A stretch of DNA of 51,523 nucleotides from Capniomyces stellatus. Taxonomy: Eukaryota; Kickxellomycota; Harpellomycetes; Harpellales; Legeriomycetaceae. The stretch lies in assembly GCA_001661515.1 (NCBI GenBank), contig LUVW01000043.1:214453-265975 (forward strand), in the 5' to 3' direction. Shown in pieces: positions 42,421 to 51,523 of the stretch; the first letter of the stretch is position 1; every line of letters begins with the position of its first letter. The position numbers and the translations under genes were made by a program. The notes beneath the pieces are model-generated. The model had not been told where the DNA came from. It did no database searches and saw only the letters and a list, made by a program, of their open reading frames with translations.

Positions 42421-43696
42421 ATGACACAGGCAAATTGGAAAAACGTTAATAACTGGCACTGGACAGAGAAGAACTGCTTTGCGTGGGCAAAGTCGTATTT
42501 TGAGGAGAAGCTGACAGGAATTGAGACGACTAAGGAGGGGACTAGAGTGGTGGTTGATTCAGTGAAAGCTATCAAGGGGGATGTGGCATTGAATCAGCGC
42601 AAAGGCAAGGTGATTACTCTGTTTGATTTGGAAATGGAGTTGAAGTGGAGCGGAAAGAATTCAAAAGGTACCGAGGCGAACGGGGTTATAACGATTCCAG
42701 AGGTGGCACATGACACAGAGGAAGATGAATATGTGTTTAATGTGAAGGTTGAAAAGGAGGATTCGGAAAGTTGGCAAATCAAGGAGGTGGTTAGACTTTG
42801 TTTGTCAAAGGAGATCGTAAAGGTTCTGGCCAGCTTTTCAAAGGAGTTGATTAAACAAAATCTTGAGGATGTGTATATTAAAGATGGCGACAAGGCGGCG
42901 CAAAAAGAAGGGGAGGATGGCGAGGTGAAGGCAGAGCTTGTGCAGAAAGTAGCTGCCTTCAAAGCAGGGGAGTCAGGACTTACGCTGGCAGCAAAAACTG
43001 CCACAAATCTGACAACAGGAACACTAAAAATGAAAACAGAGTTCATGGCATCGGCAGAAAACGTGTTTGATGCGCTTACAAATGCTGAACGCGCAAGTAT
43101 CTGGTCACGAGGCCAAGCTAAAGTATCAGACAAAGCAAATGAATCATTTGAGCTGTTTGGACAAAACGTAACTGGTCAAAATATTGAGCTTGAAAGACCA
43201 GCAAAAATTGTGCAAAAATGGAGGATTTCCAACTGGGCTGCCGACCATTACTCCACAGTTACTATTACCCTGAACCAAAGCGAATCTTCGACCATACTGG
43301 AACTTGAACAAACTGGAGTGCCAATTGGCGAGGTTGATGCTACTGAAAAGAACTGGGACCATTATTACTGGGCACCAATCAAATCGACATTTGGGTAAGT
43401 GGGATGTACTTTATTTACATTTATACTAATGTTTCAATTTATGCTTTTATTTGTGGATTGTCGCGGATCTGTTTTTTTTTATTCTATTGAACGTTGATCC
43501 AAGTTATGTCACCATATCCAACCAAGTAGTTTGGTTTGGTTTGGTTTAGTTTGACATGTTATTATTGTCATTTTTTTTTTAATTCTTCATATCCGCACTC
43601 AGCTTTCAAGATAAAACCAAAAGTTCATGGAAGTTGATGGATAGTCGAAAATCTGGCATTGACAAGTTAAATACTGGCAAAACTCGTTTGTGCTAG
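42421..43696 (+). CDS. AHA1: Activator of Hsp90 ATPase (Aha1)
   Basis: A cytosolic co-chaperone that binds Hsp90 and stimulates its ATPase. Exon 1 (42421-43394) has the N-terminal Aha1 domain (NWHWTEKNCFAWAKSYFEE) and the C-terminal START-like AHSA1 domain (KTEFMASAENVFDALTN, ending in HYYWAPIKSTFG). I choose Met at 42421 because MTQANWKNVNNWHW matches family N-termini; an in-frame Met ten codons upstream is less likely. Exon 1 ends at a GTAAGT donor within the STFG codons. The best acceptor I see (CACTCAG) starts exon 2 at 43603, giving a 355-residue protein with a 31-residue basic tail. Family members usually end a few residues after TFG-x-G, so the terminal exon is uncertain. Confidence 0.9.
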
Positions 43697-43811
43697 TCTA
43701 TTTTTGACAATACCATTTTTAAAATATCTGTACTTTTATAACCTCCAATGCCGAGATGATTTTTGGTTTAAAGAGAAGGAAAAAAATTATCGCAAACTAA
43801 AAGATGGCTAA

Positions 43812-43922
43812 AAACCAAGTCAACAAACCAAGTCAACAAACCAAGTCAAAAATCAAATCAACAAATCAAGTCAAAAACCAAGTCAAAAAACCTAGTCAAC
43901 AAATCAAATCAACAAATCAACC
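43812..43922. repeat. Imperfect ~10-bp tandem repeat (caagtcaaca)n
   Basis: Units of caagtcaacaaac and variants (caaatcaaca, caagtcaaaa) repeat about ten times between AHA1 and the small ORF at 43963. Confidence 0.75.
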
Positions 43923-43962
43923 AAAATACGGTTTGAATAAACTTAAATAACATAGAAAGCAA

Positions 43963-44184
43963 TTGATATATTGGACCCCACCACCATATAAAGTCGAGGC
44001 GAGTTTTAAACCAAAATCATCGAGGATGCTTGGAAACAACACTAATAAAAAAACACATCGCCTAAAAAAAAGAAAAGGTGGTAGCGGGGATGTAAAGCTA
44101 ATATCTGGAAGCTGGGCTGCCTATGTTGGTTTTGTTGCAATAACAGCCACGGCAATCACGATTGGCTACTTGTATAAAGCGTGA
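43963..44184 (+). CDS. Small putative tail-anchored membrane protein
   Basis: A 73-codon ORF. The N-terminal half is strongly basic (KKTHRLKKRKGG); residues ~50-71 form one hydrophobic segment (SWAAYVGFVAITATAITIG) near the C-terminus, followed by YLYKA. This is the layout of tail-anchored proteins of the ER or outer mitochondrial membrane, similar in shape to RAMP4 or small Tom subunits, but I recognise no family. An internal Met at residue 22 could be the true start. It may be the last exon of a longer gene, or chance. Confidence 0.35.
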   Translation: MIYWTPPPYKVEASFKPKSSRMLGNNTNKKTHRLKKRKGGSGDVKLISGSWAAYVGFVAITATAITIGYLYKA

Positions 44185-44785
44185 ACAACTAACTAAATCA
44201 GCCAAAGAGAACAAAAAGTAAAAGAAAAACAAAACAAAAAAAAGAAAAAAAAGTTGAATTAAACCGAGTTGGTTGAAATTGTGCATTCAAGTGTCAACCT
44301 ACTTTAAAAACGCAAATTCGCCCAATACACAGCATACTATCAATTGTTACGATTGTTGGTTGTATAGTACTGATTTGACTTTAAGGCATATATTTTCACG
44401 ATCACAACTTTGCATCTTGCTTGATTTTAAAACGCTTGGCAGTCATTAAAAGTATTTGACATCTCGAACCTGCATATAACCAAATTTCTTAATTGATTGT
44501 AACATTGTAGATGGGGATTCTCTGTTTAAGGCTCATTTCCCGACTTTATTATTATCATTTTTTTTTTTTTTTAAAAAAAGCATCCTATATTTATATATAT
44601 ATTTTTTTCTTTTTCACTTTTTTTTCTTTCACTTTTTTCCGAAAAAAAACTCCTAGATTGCGTTTAACAAAATGGATCAAAATATACTAGCATAAATGTG
44701 GATATTTGAAAATGTGAAAGTACAAGTACAGATGTATACTGTAAACTTGATAAGCTAAAAGTAACCAAGCCTGACCTAGCCTGGC
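44185..44785. other. Intergenic region
   Basis: AT-rich with long T runs (about 44560-44640). It holds the 3' flanks of the small ORF and of the J-protein gene. Nothing else is seen. Confidence 0.5.
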
Positions 44786-46039
44786 CTAGTTTGGTTTGTT
44801 TTTGTTTTTGTTACTGAGCATCCGCTTTTGAATCTCCATAAACTCCTCTTCAGTTGGTTCATTGGTGGTGATTAAGGACGGCTTTTCATTAGATTTGCCG
44901 ATCCTATTGACGTTGCTGGAGCCTTTTGCGGATTTATTTGGCTTGGATTTAGAGTTGGATTTAGAGTTGGATTTAGAGTTGGATTTAGAGTTGGAGTTGG
45001 ATTTTGGCTTTGGTGCGTATTTGGCTTCCAAGTTGGCAACAATGGAGTCAAGATAGCCTCCTTTGCTTCGGTTCTTTTGTTGAATCAGGGCCATCAAATC
45101 TTTGGTGTCGTCGTCCAAATCCTCATCGCGAGTATCTTTTCTATCGTTGGATTTACTGTGTTTGTGATCTTTGGAGTTTGATAGTCTGTCTGCCTTGATT
45201 TTTTTCAGCTTGTCGTCAAGTCCTAGTTCTTTTCTTAGTTCTATTGCTTCCTGCTCCTCGTTTTCCATATCCCTCTTTCTTTTGTTTATGTTTTTTTTGG
45301 AAGTGCTTTCCTTGTACAGCTTGGTTGCTTTTATTTCTCCGCTTTGTATTGCCTTGTTAATTATGTCAACAAACCGAATATCCCCAAGGTTTTCATAATC
45401 GGATAACATTACGTTCTCTAATATTCTGTTCATATCTCCATCAAACTCGACATATGCTTTAACCACATCGGAGCGCTCCTCTTCTGACCCAATATATTTC
45501 TTTTGAAAGTCCTCAATCGTCGTTGAATCAACCACACCTGTCCACAATTCTCTAAAGTAGCTGTCCCAGTCCTTGCCCATATCTTCCCAATCCTCACCAC
45601 AACCGTCTTCTATATCTTTTACCCGTCCGTACTTGTCATACAGGCTTTTTTTGTTGGGATCTGATAAGATCGTATATGCGTAACCAACGCTTTGGAATCT
45701 CTTGTTTGTTTCTTCAAGCTTCGACTTGTCAAGTTGTTTGTCAGGATGAGTTTTCAGGGCCATTATTCTGTACGCTTTTTTAATCTGTTCAGGGGTAGCA
45801 CCTAGATCCAGGCCAAGTGTTTTGTATAAGCCATACTTTTCCTCTTGCTCCTCATTTTCAATAACCTCCAGATCGTCCAAGTCATTTTCGCAATCTATTG
45901 TATCGCTGGCATTTTTAGTAGACATCTTTGCGTTGGTGTTAGCTCTAGTATTAGCTCTAGTATTAGCTTTGGTATTATTTGTACTCTTCTTGATTGAAGT
46001 ATTTGATGTAGTCATAATGAATTTTTTTTTTTTGGTCAA
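44786..46039 (-). CDS. DNAJC9: J-domain co-chaperone of the DNAJC9 family
   Basis: A 417-residue intronless ORF. The J domain is at ~69-140 with the Hsp70-activating HPD at 98-100 (LKTHPDK) and the closing SLYDKYG. The following region matches DNAJC9 segment by segment: DWDSYFRELW, DFQKKYIGSEEERSDVVKAY, FDGDMNRILENVMLS, RFVDIINKAIQSGEI, and RKELGLDDKLKKIKADR. Human DNAJC9 is a nuclear histone H3-H4 chaperone recruiting Hsp70; the conserved C-terminal part suggests the same role. The N-terminal ~65 residues are Thr/Asn/Lys-rich, and the C-terminus has a Ser-Asn-Ser-Lys repeat from a 12-bp coding repeat. A second in-frame Met eight codons downstream (MTTSNTS) may be the real start. Confidence 0.92.
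   Translation of the reverse strand: MTKKKKFIMTTSNTSIKKSTNNTKANTRANTRANTNAKMSTKNASDTIDCENDLDDLEVIENEEQEEKYGLYKTLGLDLGATPEQIKKAYRIMALKTHPDKQLDKSKLEETNKRFQSVGYAYTILSDPNKKSLYDKYGRVKDIEDGCGEDWEDMGKDWDSYFRELWTGVVDSTTIEDFQKKYIGSEEERSDVVKAYVEFDGDMNRILENVMLSDYENLGDIRFVDIINKAIQSGEIKATKLYKESTSKKNINKRKRDMENEEQEAIELRKELGLDDKLKKIKADRLSNSKDHKHSKSNDRKDTRDEDLDDDTKDLMALIQQKNRSKGGYLDSIVANLEAKYAPKPKSNSNSKSNSKSNSKSNSKSKPNKSAKGSSNVNRIGKSNEKPSLITTNEPTEEEFMEIQKRMLSNKNKNKPN
44944..45002. repeat. 12-bp coding repeat in DNAJC9 homologue
   Basis: Units of gatttagagttg (plus strand) encode SNSK repeats on the minus strand, close to the C-terminus. Confidence 0.85.
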
Positions 46040-46361
46040 ATAAGCAGAACACTAGTATAAACAGAAATCGTTGTATGGTAGTATTATTATACAAATGAAG
46101 GACATCAATAAAAAAAATTAAAAAAAAGAGAAAATTATACAAAGGTCGCTTTTAAAATTAAAATGAATAGACGGATATCGTTGATTGGGTATATTTATTT
46201 AAACAAAGTTGAAATGTGGCGATAAAGTACACAAAGATAGCCAATAACAGGTGGGGGTGAGGGGAGAATATAAAGTGTAAACAATAAATACAAAGGTAAA
46301 AGGTAAAAGATGAAATAAAAAGAAATAGAAAAAACAACCCAGAATAAAAGTAAAGAGAGTC
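46040..46361. other. Intergenic region between CDC4 3' end and the J-protein promoter
   Basis: 322 bp, AT-rich, with no gene; it holds the J-protein promoter and CDC4 terminator. Confidence 0.5.
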
Positions 46362-49231
46362 CTAGTTTGAGCCATTAAGACACCTGTAGTTGGAGGCGGG
46401 AATATGCAAATCAACCTGGTCGGAACCAAAATCCAAAACCTCGAGAAAAGTAGAATCGTTTTTTCTGACAGCAGCAATGAGGCGGCGATCGTTGAACTTG
46501 ACTTGCCAAATGTTGGACAAGCCAACGAGAATGTCACGAACATAAAGACCGGAGCGCAGGTCCCAAAGCTTAAGGGTAGAGTCGCCGCCGCTGACGACTT
46601 TGGCACCATCGTGCTGGAAACAGGTGATTGGGGAGGAGTGGCCTTCGAGGACAGAAATAGGGTAGCCAGATGAGGGATCCCAGACACGTAATGTGGCGTC
46701 GGCACCGGCAGAGACGAGGCGGTTGTGGTCAAGAGAAAGCAAGCCAACGAGTGTGGAGTGGCCAACAAGGGTTCGTAGGCAGGCGCCGGTATCAAGAGAC
46801 CAGAGTCTGATGTCGCCATCCATGGAGCCAGAAAAGATGATGCGACGGTCAGGATCGACGACGATTGAATAGACTTTTTCGGTATGGCCAACAAGGGTTT
46901 TCAAGCAGGAGCCGGTGAGAACGTCCCAAACGCGAACAGTGTTGTCGTAGGAGCCAGACACGATTAGATTGCCAAGGGAGGAAACGGCACGGACGGATTG
47001 GGAGTGGCCATTGAGGATGTGTTTTAAGTAGGGGTTAGAATTGGGAGGAACAATTTGGGTATTTTGAGATTGAGAGTTTAGATTAGGGATAAAAGGACTG
47101 GAAGTAGTAGTAGTGGTGGTGGTGGTGGTGGTGGTGGTGGTGGTGGCTGTTGAGGACAAAAGGAACTGGGTGCGGGGGTAGTAGGAGTGGTCGGTTCGAA
47201 GGTCGGGAAGTTCCCAGACTCTCAGAGTACTGTCGCGACTTCCGGTAACAAATAGGGGGGAGGAAGGCTCGTAGATGGGGCGAATTCCGGCTCTTTTCTG
47301 GGCAAGAGTGCGGATGTCTTTGGGGATCATAAGCTGCAGACACCTGACTGTGCTTGCGTGTCCAGAAAACACGTGGGTGCATCTGCCAGATTCGGCGTCC
47401 CACACACGTACGGATCTGTCAGTTGACCCCGACACGACTGTGTTTCCTATAAGCCCAAGAGCCCAGACTCCGCCTTCGTGGCCTCGTAATTCCTGTCTGA
47501 TTGCACCGTCGTTTATGCCGTATACCAGAATCATTGTGTTTTCAAAGCCTGCCACTACCTTGTCGTTGTCAAACAGCAGACACGTGACCACCTCGTTGTC
47601 CTGCCCGTGGAACTCCAGACGTGTTGCACGGCCTGTCTTCCACCGCTGTTCCAGAACATACCGCTGGTGGTACATTTGCTTGTATCCGTTGACTGCTGCC
47701 AGCCGGTCCTCATTCTCATCACCGTCCTCATCCTCACCATCACCGTCCTCATCCTCCCTAAACGCTCTTGCTCCTGCCACGCTTGGCGGCGACGGCAGAC
47801 TGTTTTGCCGCCAGTAGTCTTGGTCTGTTACTCCGCCGGTAACTGCCGCCGATCCCGCCGATCCATGATCCACCGTTCTTGATTGCCTTCTGCTGCTTGC
47901 TGCTGCCAAGTAGTCTGGCCTTTCCACTGGTCTCATGCGTATGTGCCCACAGCTCGGCTGTAGATTAAACTGGTGTACTATTTCTGGTCTCACTCTGTTT
48001 TCTGCACACTCGTACCCGTCCCTTCTCAGCCGGTCCCTCCATACCCCCGCACTCTCCTTGCCCTCTATCAATCGCTGCCACCTTCTCGATACACATCCCG
48101 CTCTGCACAGACTCTTCACGTCCATAAATCGCATAATCTGGTTCGACAACTCTACTGGAAGTTCGCTGAAAAAGTCTCGCTTCAGTGCTGGAATCGCCGT
48201 GTTTGACACAAACTGCAGAACTTGCCGGTTCGACCTCCTTAGCAGGTGTGACATCATGTACAGCTGCAGTGTCGTTGGCAGTTCTGTATATATCTCTATT
48301 ATTTCTGGTAGCTTGTATATTCCGCTCAACTCTTCCCTATCCATTTTTTCTTGCTTTACCTCCTCTCTTACTATTACTCTGCTTTTTGTATTTTCCATTT
48401 TCTCTTTTTTCTCGTTTATTTCCCACTCCATTCTCTCCACTTTTGCTTCGCTTCTTACTTTCCCTCCTCTTCTCCTATACCTTCCCCCTTCCCCCCTTCT
48501 GCCAATCTCCATTACACTCTCCTCGCTCTCTTTACATGACTCTTCGCTCTCTACCGACGAACTTCCTATATCCATCCTCAACCCATCCACTTCCATCACC
48601 AACTCTCTATTTCTGTTCCTTTCCTCGTCAATCTCTCCTTCCATGTCTTCTATCTCCTATATCATTCCATATTTCTCTCTTTTAATTCTATTCCTCCCCC
48701 TCTTGCCTATTTTATTACCCCCTTATTTCACTATTATACTCTACTTACACTGCTCTCTCCCGTCTCCTCTTCAAATCCCGCTATTTCTTTTCCAAACTGC
48801 GCCACAAACTTTGTTAGACCCTTTGGAATCGGCTCCTTTGCCAACGGATATTTCTCTCCATCTCCTCCAATCTCTTTCCTAACCCCGCTGATCCTCACTT
48901 TTGGGTATTCTGTTGTTGTAGTCACCGTTGTTGTCACCGTTTTCTTTGTCCCATACATTATTGATAGCTGCGTTCCCATCTTTGTTCGGTTCTTTGTCTT
49001 GCTCTTGCCCTTGCTCTTGTTCTTATTCTTGTCCCTGACCTTCGGTCCCCACCCCCCCTCCTTATCTCTTTTTACTATCTGCCCTGCTACGTCTCCACCA
49101 CTACCACTCCCGTCTTTACTCTTTTCCTTCCCATCAACCTTACTCTCCTCTTTATTCTCTCCTCCTATATTCCTCAAGTCCATGTTCTTGCTTTCGTCTC
49201 CTATTTTCAACGTTGTAACTTCTCTATTCAT
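46362..49231 (-). CDS. CDC4: SCF ubiquitin-ligase F-box/WD40 subunit Cdc4 (FBXW7)
   Basis: Two exons, 49231-48749 and 48656-46362, phase 0, GTAAGT...ATATAG, intron 93 bp; 925 residues. Cdc4 recruits phosphorylated targets (CDK inhibitors, cyclins) to SCF for ubiquitination, mainly in the nucleus. Exon 1 carries the fungal Cdc4 N-terminal signature, TVTTTVTTTTEYPKV then YPLAKEPIPKGL. Exon 2 has a charged stretch, the F-box (FFSELPVELSNQIMRFMDVKSLCRAGCVSRRW), the linker YKQMYHQRYVLEQRW, and about eight WD40 blades from GQDNEVVTCLLF to NIWQVKFNDRRLIAA; many end in RVWD or RLWS. A poly-Thr insert of about 14 residues sits between WD40 blades. If exon 1 is not the first exon, the N-terminus could be longer. 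Confidence 0.95.
47104..47147. repeat. (ggt)n trinucleotide repeat encoding poly-Thr in CDC4
   Basis: Roughly 13 ggt/agt units on the plus strand give a Thr run between WD40 blades of the Cdc4 propeller. Confidence 0.9.
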
Positions 49232-50544
49232 CGGTTTCTCCCCGCTTTCCTGACCCTTCCATCTTCTGCCATCCTTTTTCCTTATATTTTATCCCATTAT
49301 CAGGTTAATACCTCACTAATCATTCTACCTATTTTTATCTATTTACATTCTCTTTTATTCATTTTCACTCTCAACCACTCTATTACTTACTCTATTTCCA
49401 TCTGTATATCGCTATGACCCCAAAGAAAAGTATACGCCCTCTAATTTCCGTAAGCCTAATACAGTACCCCCGTTACACAAACTTTTATAACTTAATTTAA
49501 ATATATCTCCAGTTTTACCACTAACTTTTGGCTAGCGCGAATCGAGATTCTCTAATAGATTAACTATGCTTTCTATTAAATAATATCTACTATTATAATA
49601 AAACTAAGATTGTATATACACTAATCCAATAAATTATGAAGCACCTTAACATTATTTGGTTTAAAGCCAGGTTCCTCATTAGCGCCTTTATAACCTTCAA
49701 TTATATTTTACATTTCCAACTCTCCACACTTATGCCCCAAATTAATTTACTTTACTTGAACTCTATTTGCCGTATTTCCTGAAAAAGTTATTTCTAATTA
49801 ATAAATTGGCCAACTGAACCCAAAACATTATCTTAAATTGATTCCATATAAAAATGCAAACTTTACTATCACAATTATCTAACTCTAATTTGATTAGTTG
49901 TATCGTTTTAAAACAATCAAAACTTATGGAGATTCTCCCAACTCTAAATGTAAATAAACTTATCCAATTTATTATATTATCTACTTGACCCCTATAAAAG
50001 TCTTTTTAACTAGCTCCTAGTAACTAGTAGCAAGCTTTTCTTAAACCAATGCAACCATGACTAGTACACTGCATTTGACTCTTTAAAACCAATCTGCTAG
50101 CTTTGAATGATACAAAGCATACACGACAAATCAAACATTTTTTTAAACTGCTAAATTAAGAAGTTTCGATCACTTTTATTAAAGCTGTTGGTTAATATCA
50201 TAATAATAATACACTGAGTGCACAATTGTTATTTTAACATCAGAAATGTATTATATGGTGTTATATATTGATAAGGGTGTGTTATTGTTGATTGATAGTT
50301 GGGAATGATAAAACAGAATAAAAGAAAAAAATATAGAGTTGTTCAGTCGAAGAAACGGATGAGAGGTGCATATACTTGCCTAGATTGTTGTTAGAGTGGC
50401 AAAGAGACCAACGAAAATAAAACAATTAATTGTGTGAATGAAGGGATATGGGATAGTGCAATTGATGGGGGTAATACAATCCATATTGTAACGCTGTCCA
50501 AATATAAACATCCATGGTTGGTTTAGGATGGGGAAAATAAACAG
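49232..50544. other. Intergenic region upstream of CDC4
   Basis: About 1.3 kb of AT-rich DNA with the CDC4 promoter. No ORF of interest, RNA or repeat is supported. Confidence 0.5.
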
Positions 50545-50645
50545 TTGTGTCGCGTGTTTGATATGTTGTTGTTTAGAAAGAGTTGGAGCAATGACATTTT
50601 GATAGTGGTATTAAAACAACAATGTCAAACTGGGCAAGTGAAGAT

Positions 50646-50850
50646 GGGTAAAGTAAATAAATCAGATAAAGTAAATAAAGCAAATATAGCAGATAAAGTA
50701 AATAGAGTGAATAAAGCAGATAAAGCAGATAAAGTAAATAAAGCAGATAAAGCAGATAAAGTAAATAAAGCAGATAAAGCAGATAAAGCAGATAAAGCAG
50801 ATAAAGCAGATAAAGTGAATAAAGCAAATAGAGAGAATAAAGTAGATAAA
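50646..50850. repeat. 9-bp minisatellite, (gataaagca/aataaagta)n
   Basis: About 22 units of gataaagca and variants. The 9-bp period keeps three frames open, so the plus strand reads as Asp-Lys-Ala repeats and the minus strand as Leu-Tyr-Leu or Ala-Leu-Ser repeats. The plus-strand ORF 50545-50925 has no non-repeat part that I recognise, so I do not call it a gene. Confidence 0.85.
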
Positions 50851-50936
50851 CGCCAAGTCAACACCATCAACCAATTATGGATTGAGTGGTCTATACATCT
50901 GAATGTCTGTGCACTTCCAAAATAAAGCGAGAACAA

Positions 50937-51191
50937 TCAAACTGATTGTGGAAGTGGAAATGGAAGTGGAATCGGTGCTAGATTTACAAGGTCAGAATTT
51001 AAATTGGGATATGGATATGCCTGATTGTTCAAGTGGGCAGCAACAATGGCTGGATAAAAGGGTGAATAGACACTAGCCAATGTATTGGGAGTGTGGGATG
51101 TGGGGGCCGTGGACTTGGAAAGTGAAATAGAGCATTCGATCAAATTACATAACAATAACAATAACAAAATGAATGATAATAACAATAACAA
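50937..51191 (-). CDS. Possible small secreted peptide, doubtful
   Basis: An 84-codon ORF with a Leu-rich hydrophobic N-terminus (~18 residues) that would act as a signal peptide, then a Pro/Ser/Asn-rich mature part with no Cys after the signal region. The Leu run comes from an aataacaat simple repeat, so the hydrophobic start may be an artefact. No family recognised. Confidence 0.2.
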   Translation of the reverse strand: MLLLLSFILLLLLLCNLIECSISLSKSTAPTSHTPNTLASVYSPFYPAIVAAHLNNQAYPYPNLNSDLVNLAPIPLPFPLPQSV

Positions 51192-51523
51192 TGAAATAAA
51201 AATGATAATGATAATAATAATTATATATAAAATAAAATAATAAAGATAACAGTTACAATTACGATGATAGTATAGTATAATATAACAAAGATAACAGTTA
51301 CAATTACAATGAAAATAATATAGTCTATTAATGATAATTACAATAACGATGAAAATAATAATACGATATGGTAATGATAATAATAGTAATTTATAACAAC
51401 GGCAATTATACTAATAATGGTAATGATACTGATACTGATACTAATACTGATACTGATACTGACAATAAAAACAAGACTAACAAATGGGAACGGATAATGG
51501 TATGAATAAACAGTAAATGCGAG
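51145..51523. repeat. Simple-repeat-rich end of window
   Basis: Dominated by aataacaat, aatgataat and, at about 51425-51465, gatact-type units (actgatactgat). No gene seen; the window ends inside it. Confidence 0.7.

Noticed and set aside
47935..48882. 315-codon plus-strand ORF opposite CDC4
   Set aside because: Antisense to the CDC4 F-box region and intron; its composition is a product of polypyrimidine sequence.
1..51523. tRNA, rRNA and CRISPR signals
   Set aside because: A read-through for T-loop/acceptor patterns and for evenly spaced direct repeats found none; the tandem repeats present are contiguous microsatellites or minisatellites without spacers.

Overview
The window looks like nuclear DNA from an AT-rich, early-diverging fungus. 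The fungal signals are a Pho8-type alkaline phosphatase, a GT69/Cap59-family mannosyltransferase, a fungal-type Cdc4 with its Thr-rich N-terminal motif, Yme1, and short GT-AG introns of about 75-140 bp. A trypsin-fold protease, a complete PLK4 and a DNAJC9 homologue point away from yeasts and moulds. My best guess is a Harpellales/Kickxellomycotina-type genome (Smittium-like); that is inference from gene content and base composition, not from a marker gene.

Layout. 1-5 kb: a secreted S1 serine protease gene, relics of a non-LTR retroelement, and a single-N assembly join at 4076 flanked by exact duplications, which suggests a collapsed tandem protease array. 5-7 kb: vacuolar alkaline phosphatase PHO8. 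7-11 kb: mostly empty AT-rich DNA with one doubtful ORF. 11-13.6 kb: mitochondrial i-AAA protease YME1 with an expanded N-terminus. 14.7-17 kb: five-exon mitochondrial 3-hydroxyisobutyryl-CoA hydrolase. 18-19.5 kb: a GT69 glycosyltransferase. 19.5-22.8 kb: gene desert. 22.8-23.6 kb: a two-exon secreted protein with acidic Thr-rich repeats.

24-34 kb is a dense block of cell-cycle and housekeeping genes: PLK4 (minus strand) is divergent from the replication factor CDC45 (plus strand, seven exons), which converges on the twelve-exon DRG2/RBG2 GTPase (minus strand). 34.8-40.1 kb holds two tandem ABCG half-transporters with a gene-conversion-like tract. 42.4-44.2 kb: Hsp90 co-chaperone AHA1 and a small tail-anchored ORF. 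44.8-46 kb: DNAJC9-type J protein. 46.4-49.2 kb: the F-box/WD40 SCF subunit CDC4. The last 2 kb is simple-repeat-rich DNA with no secure gene.

The genes do not form one pathway. PLK4, CDC45 and CDC4 all act in cell-cycle control (centriole or spindle-pole duplication, CMG helicase, SCF ubiquitin ligase), and AHA1, DNAJC9 and YME1 act in protein quality control. The most interesting item is PLK4 with kinase, cryptic polo box and PB3 all intact, because PLK4 is tied to centriole duplication and non-flagellated fungi are generally considered to lack canonical centrioles. No tRNA, rRNA or CRISPR array was recognised. Splice sites and exon coordinates were worked out by hand from reading-frame continuity and family conservation.
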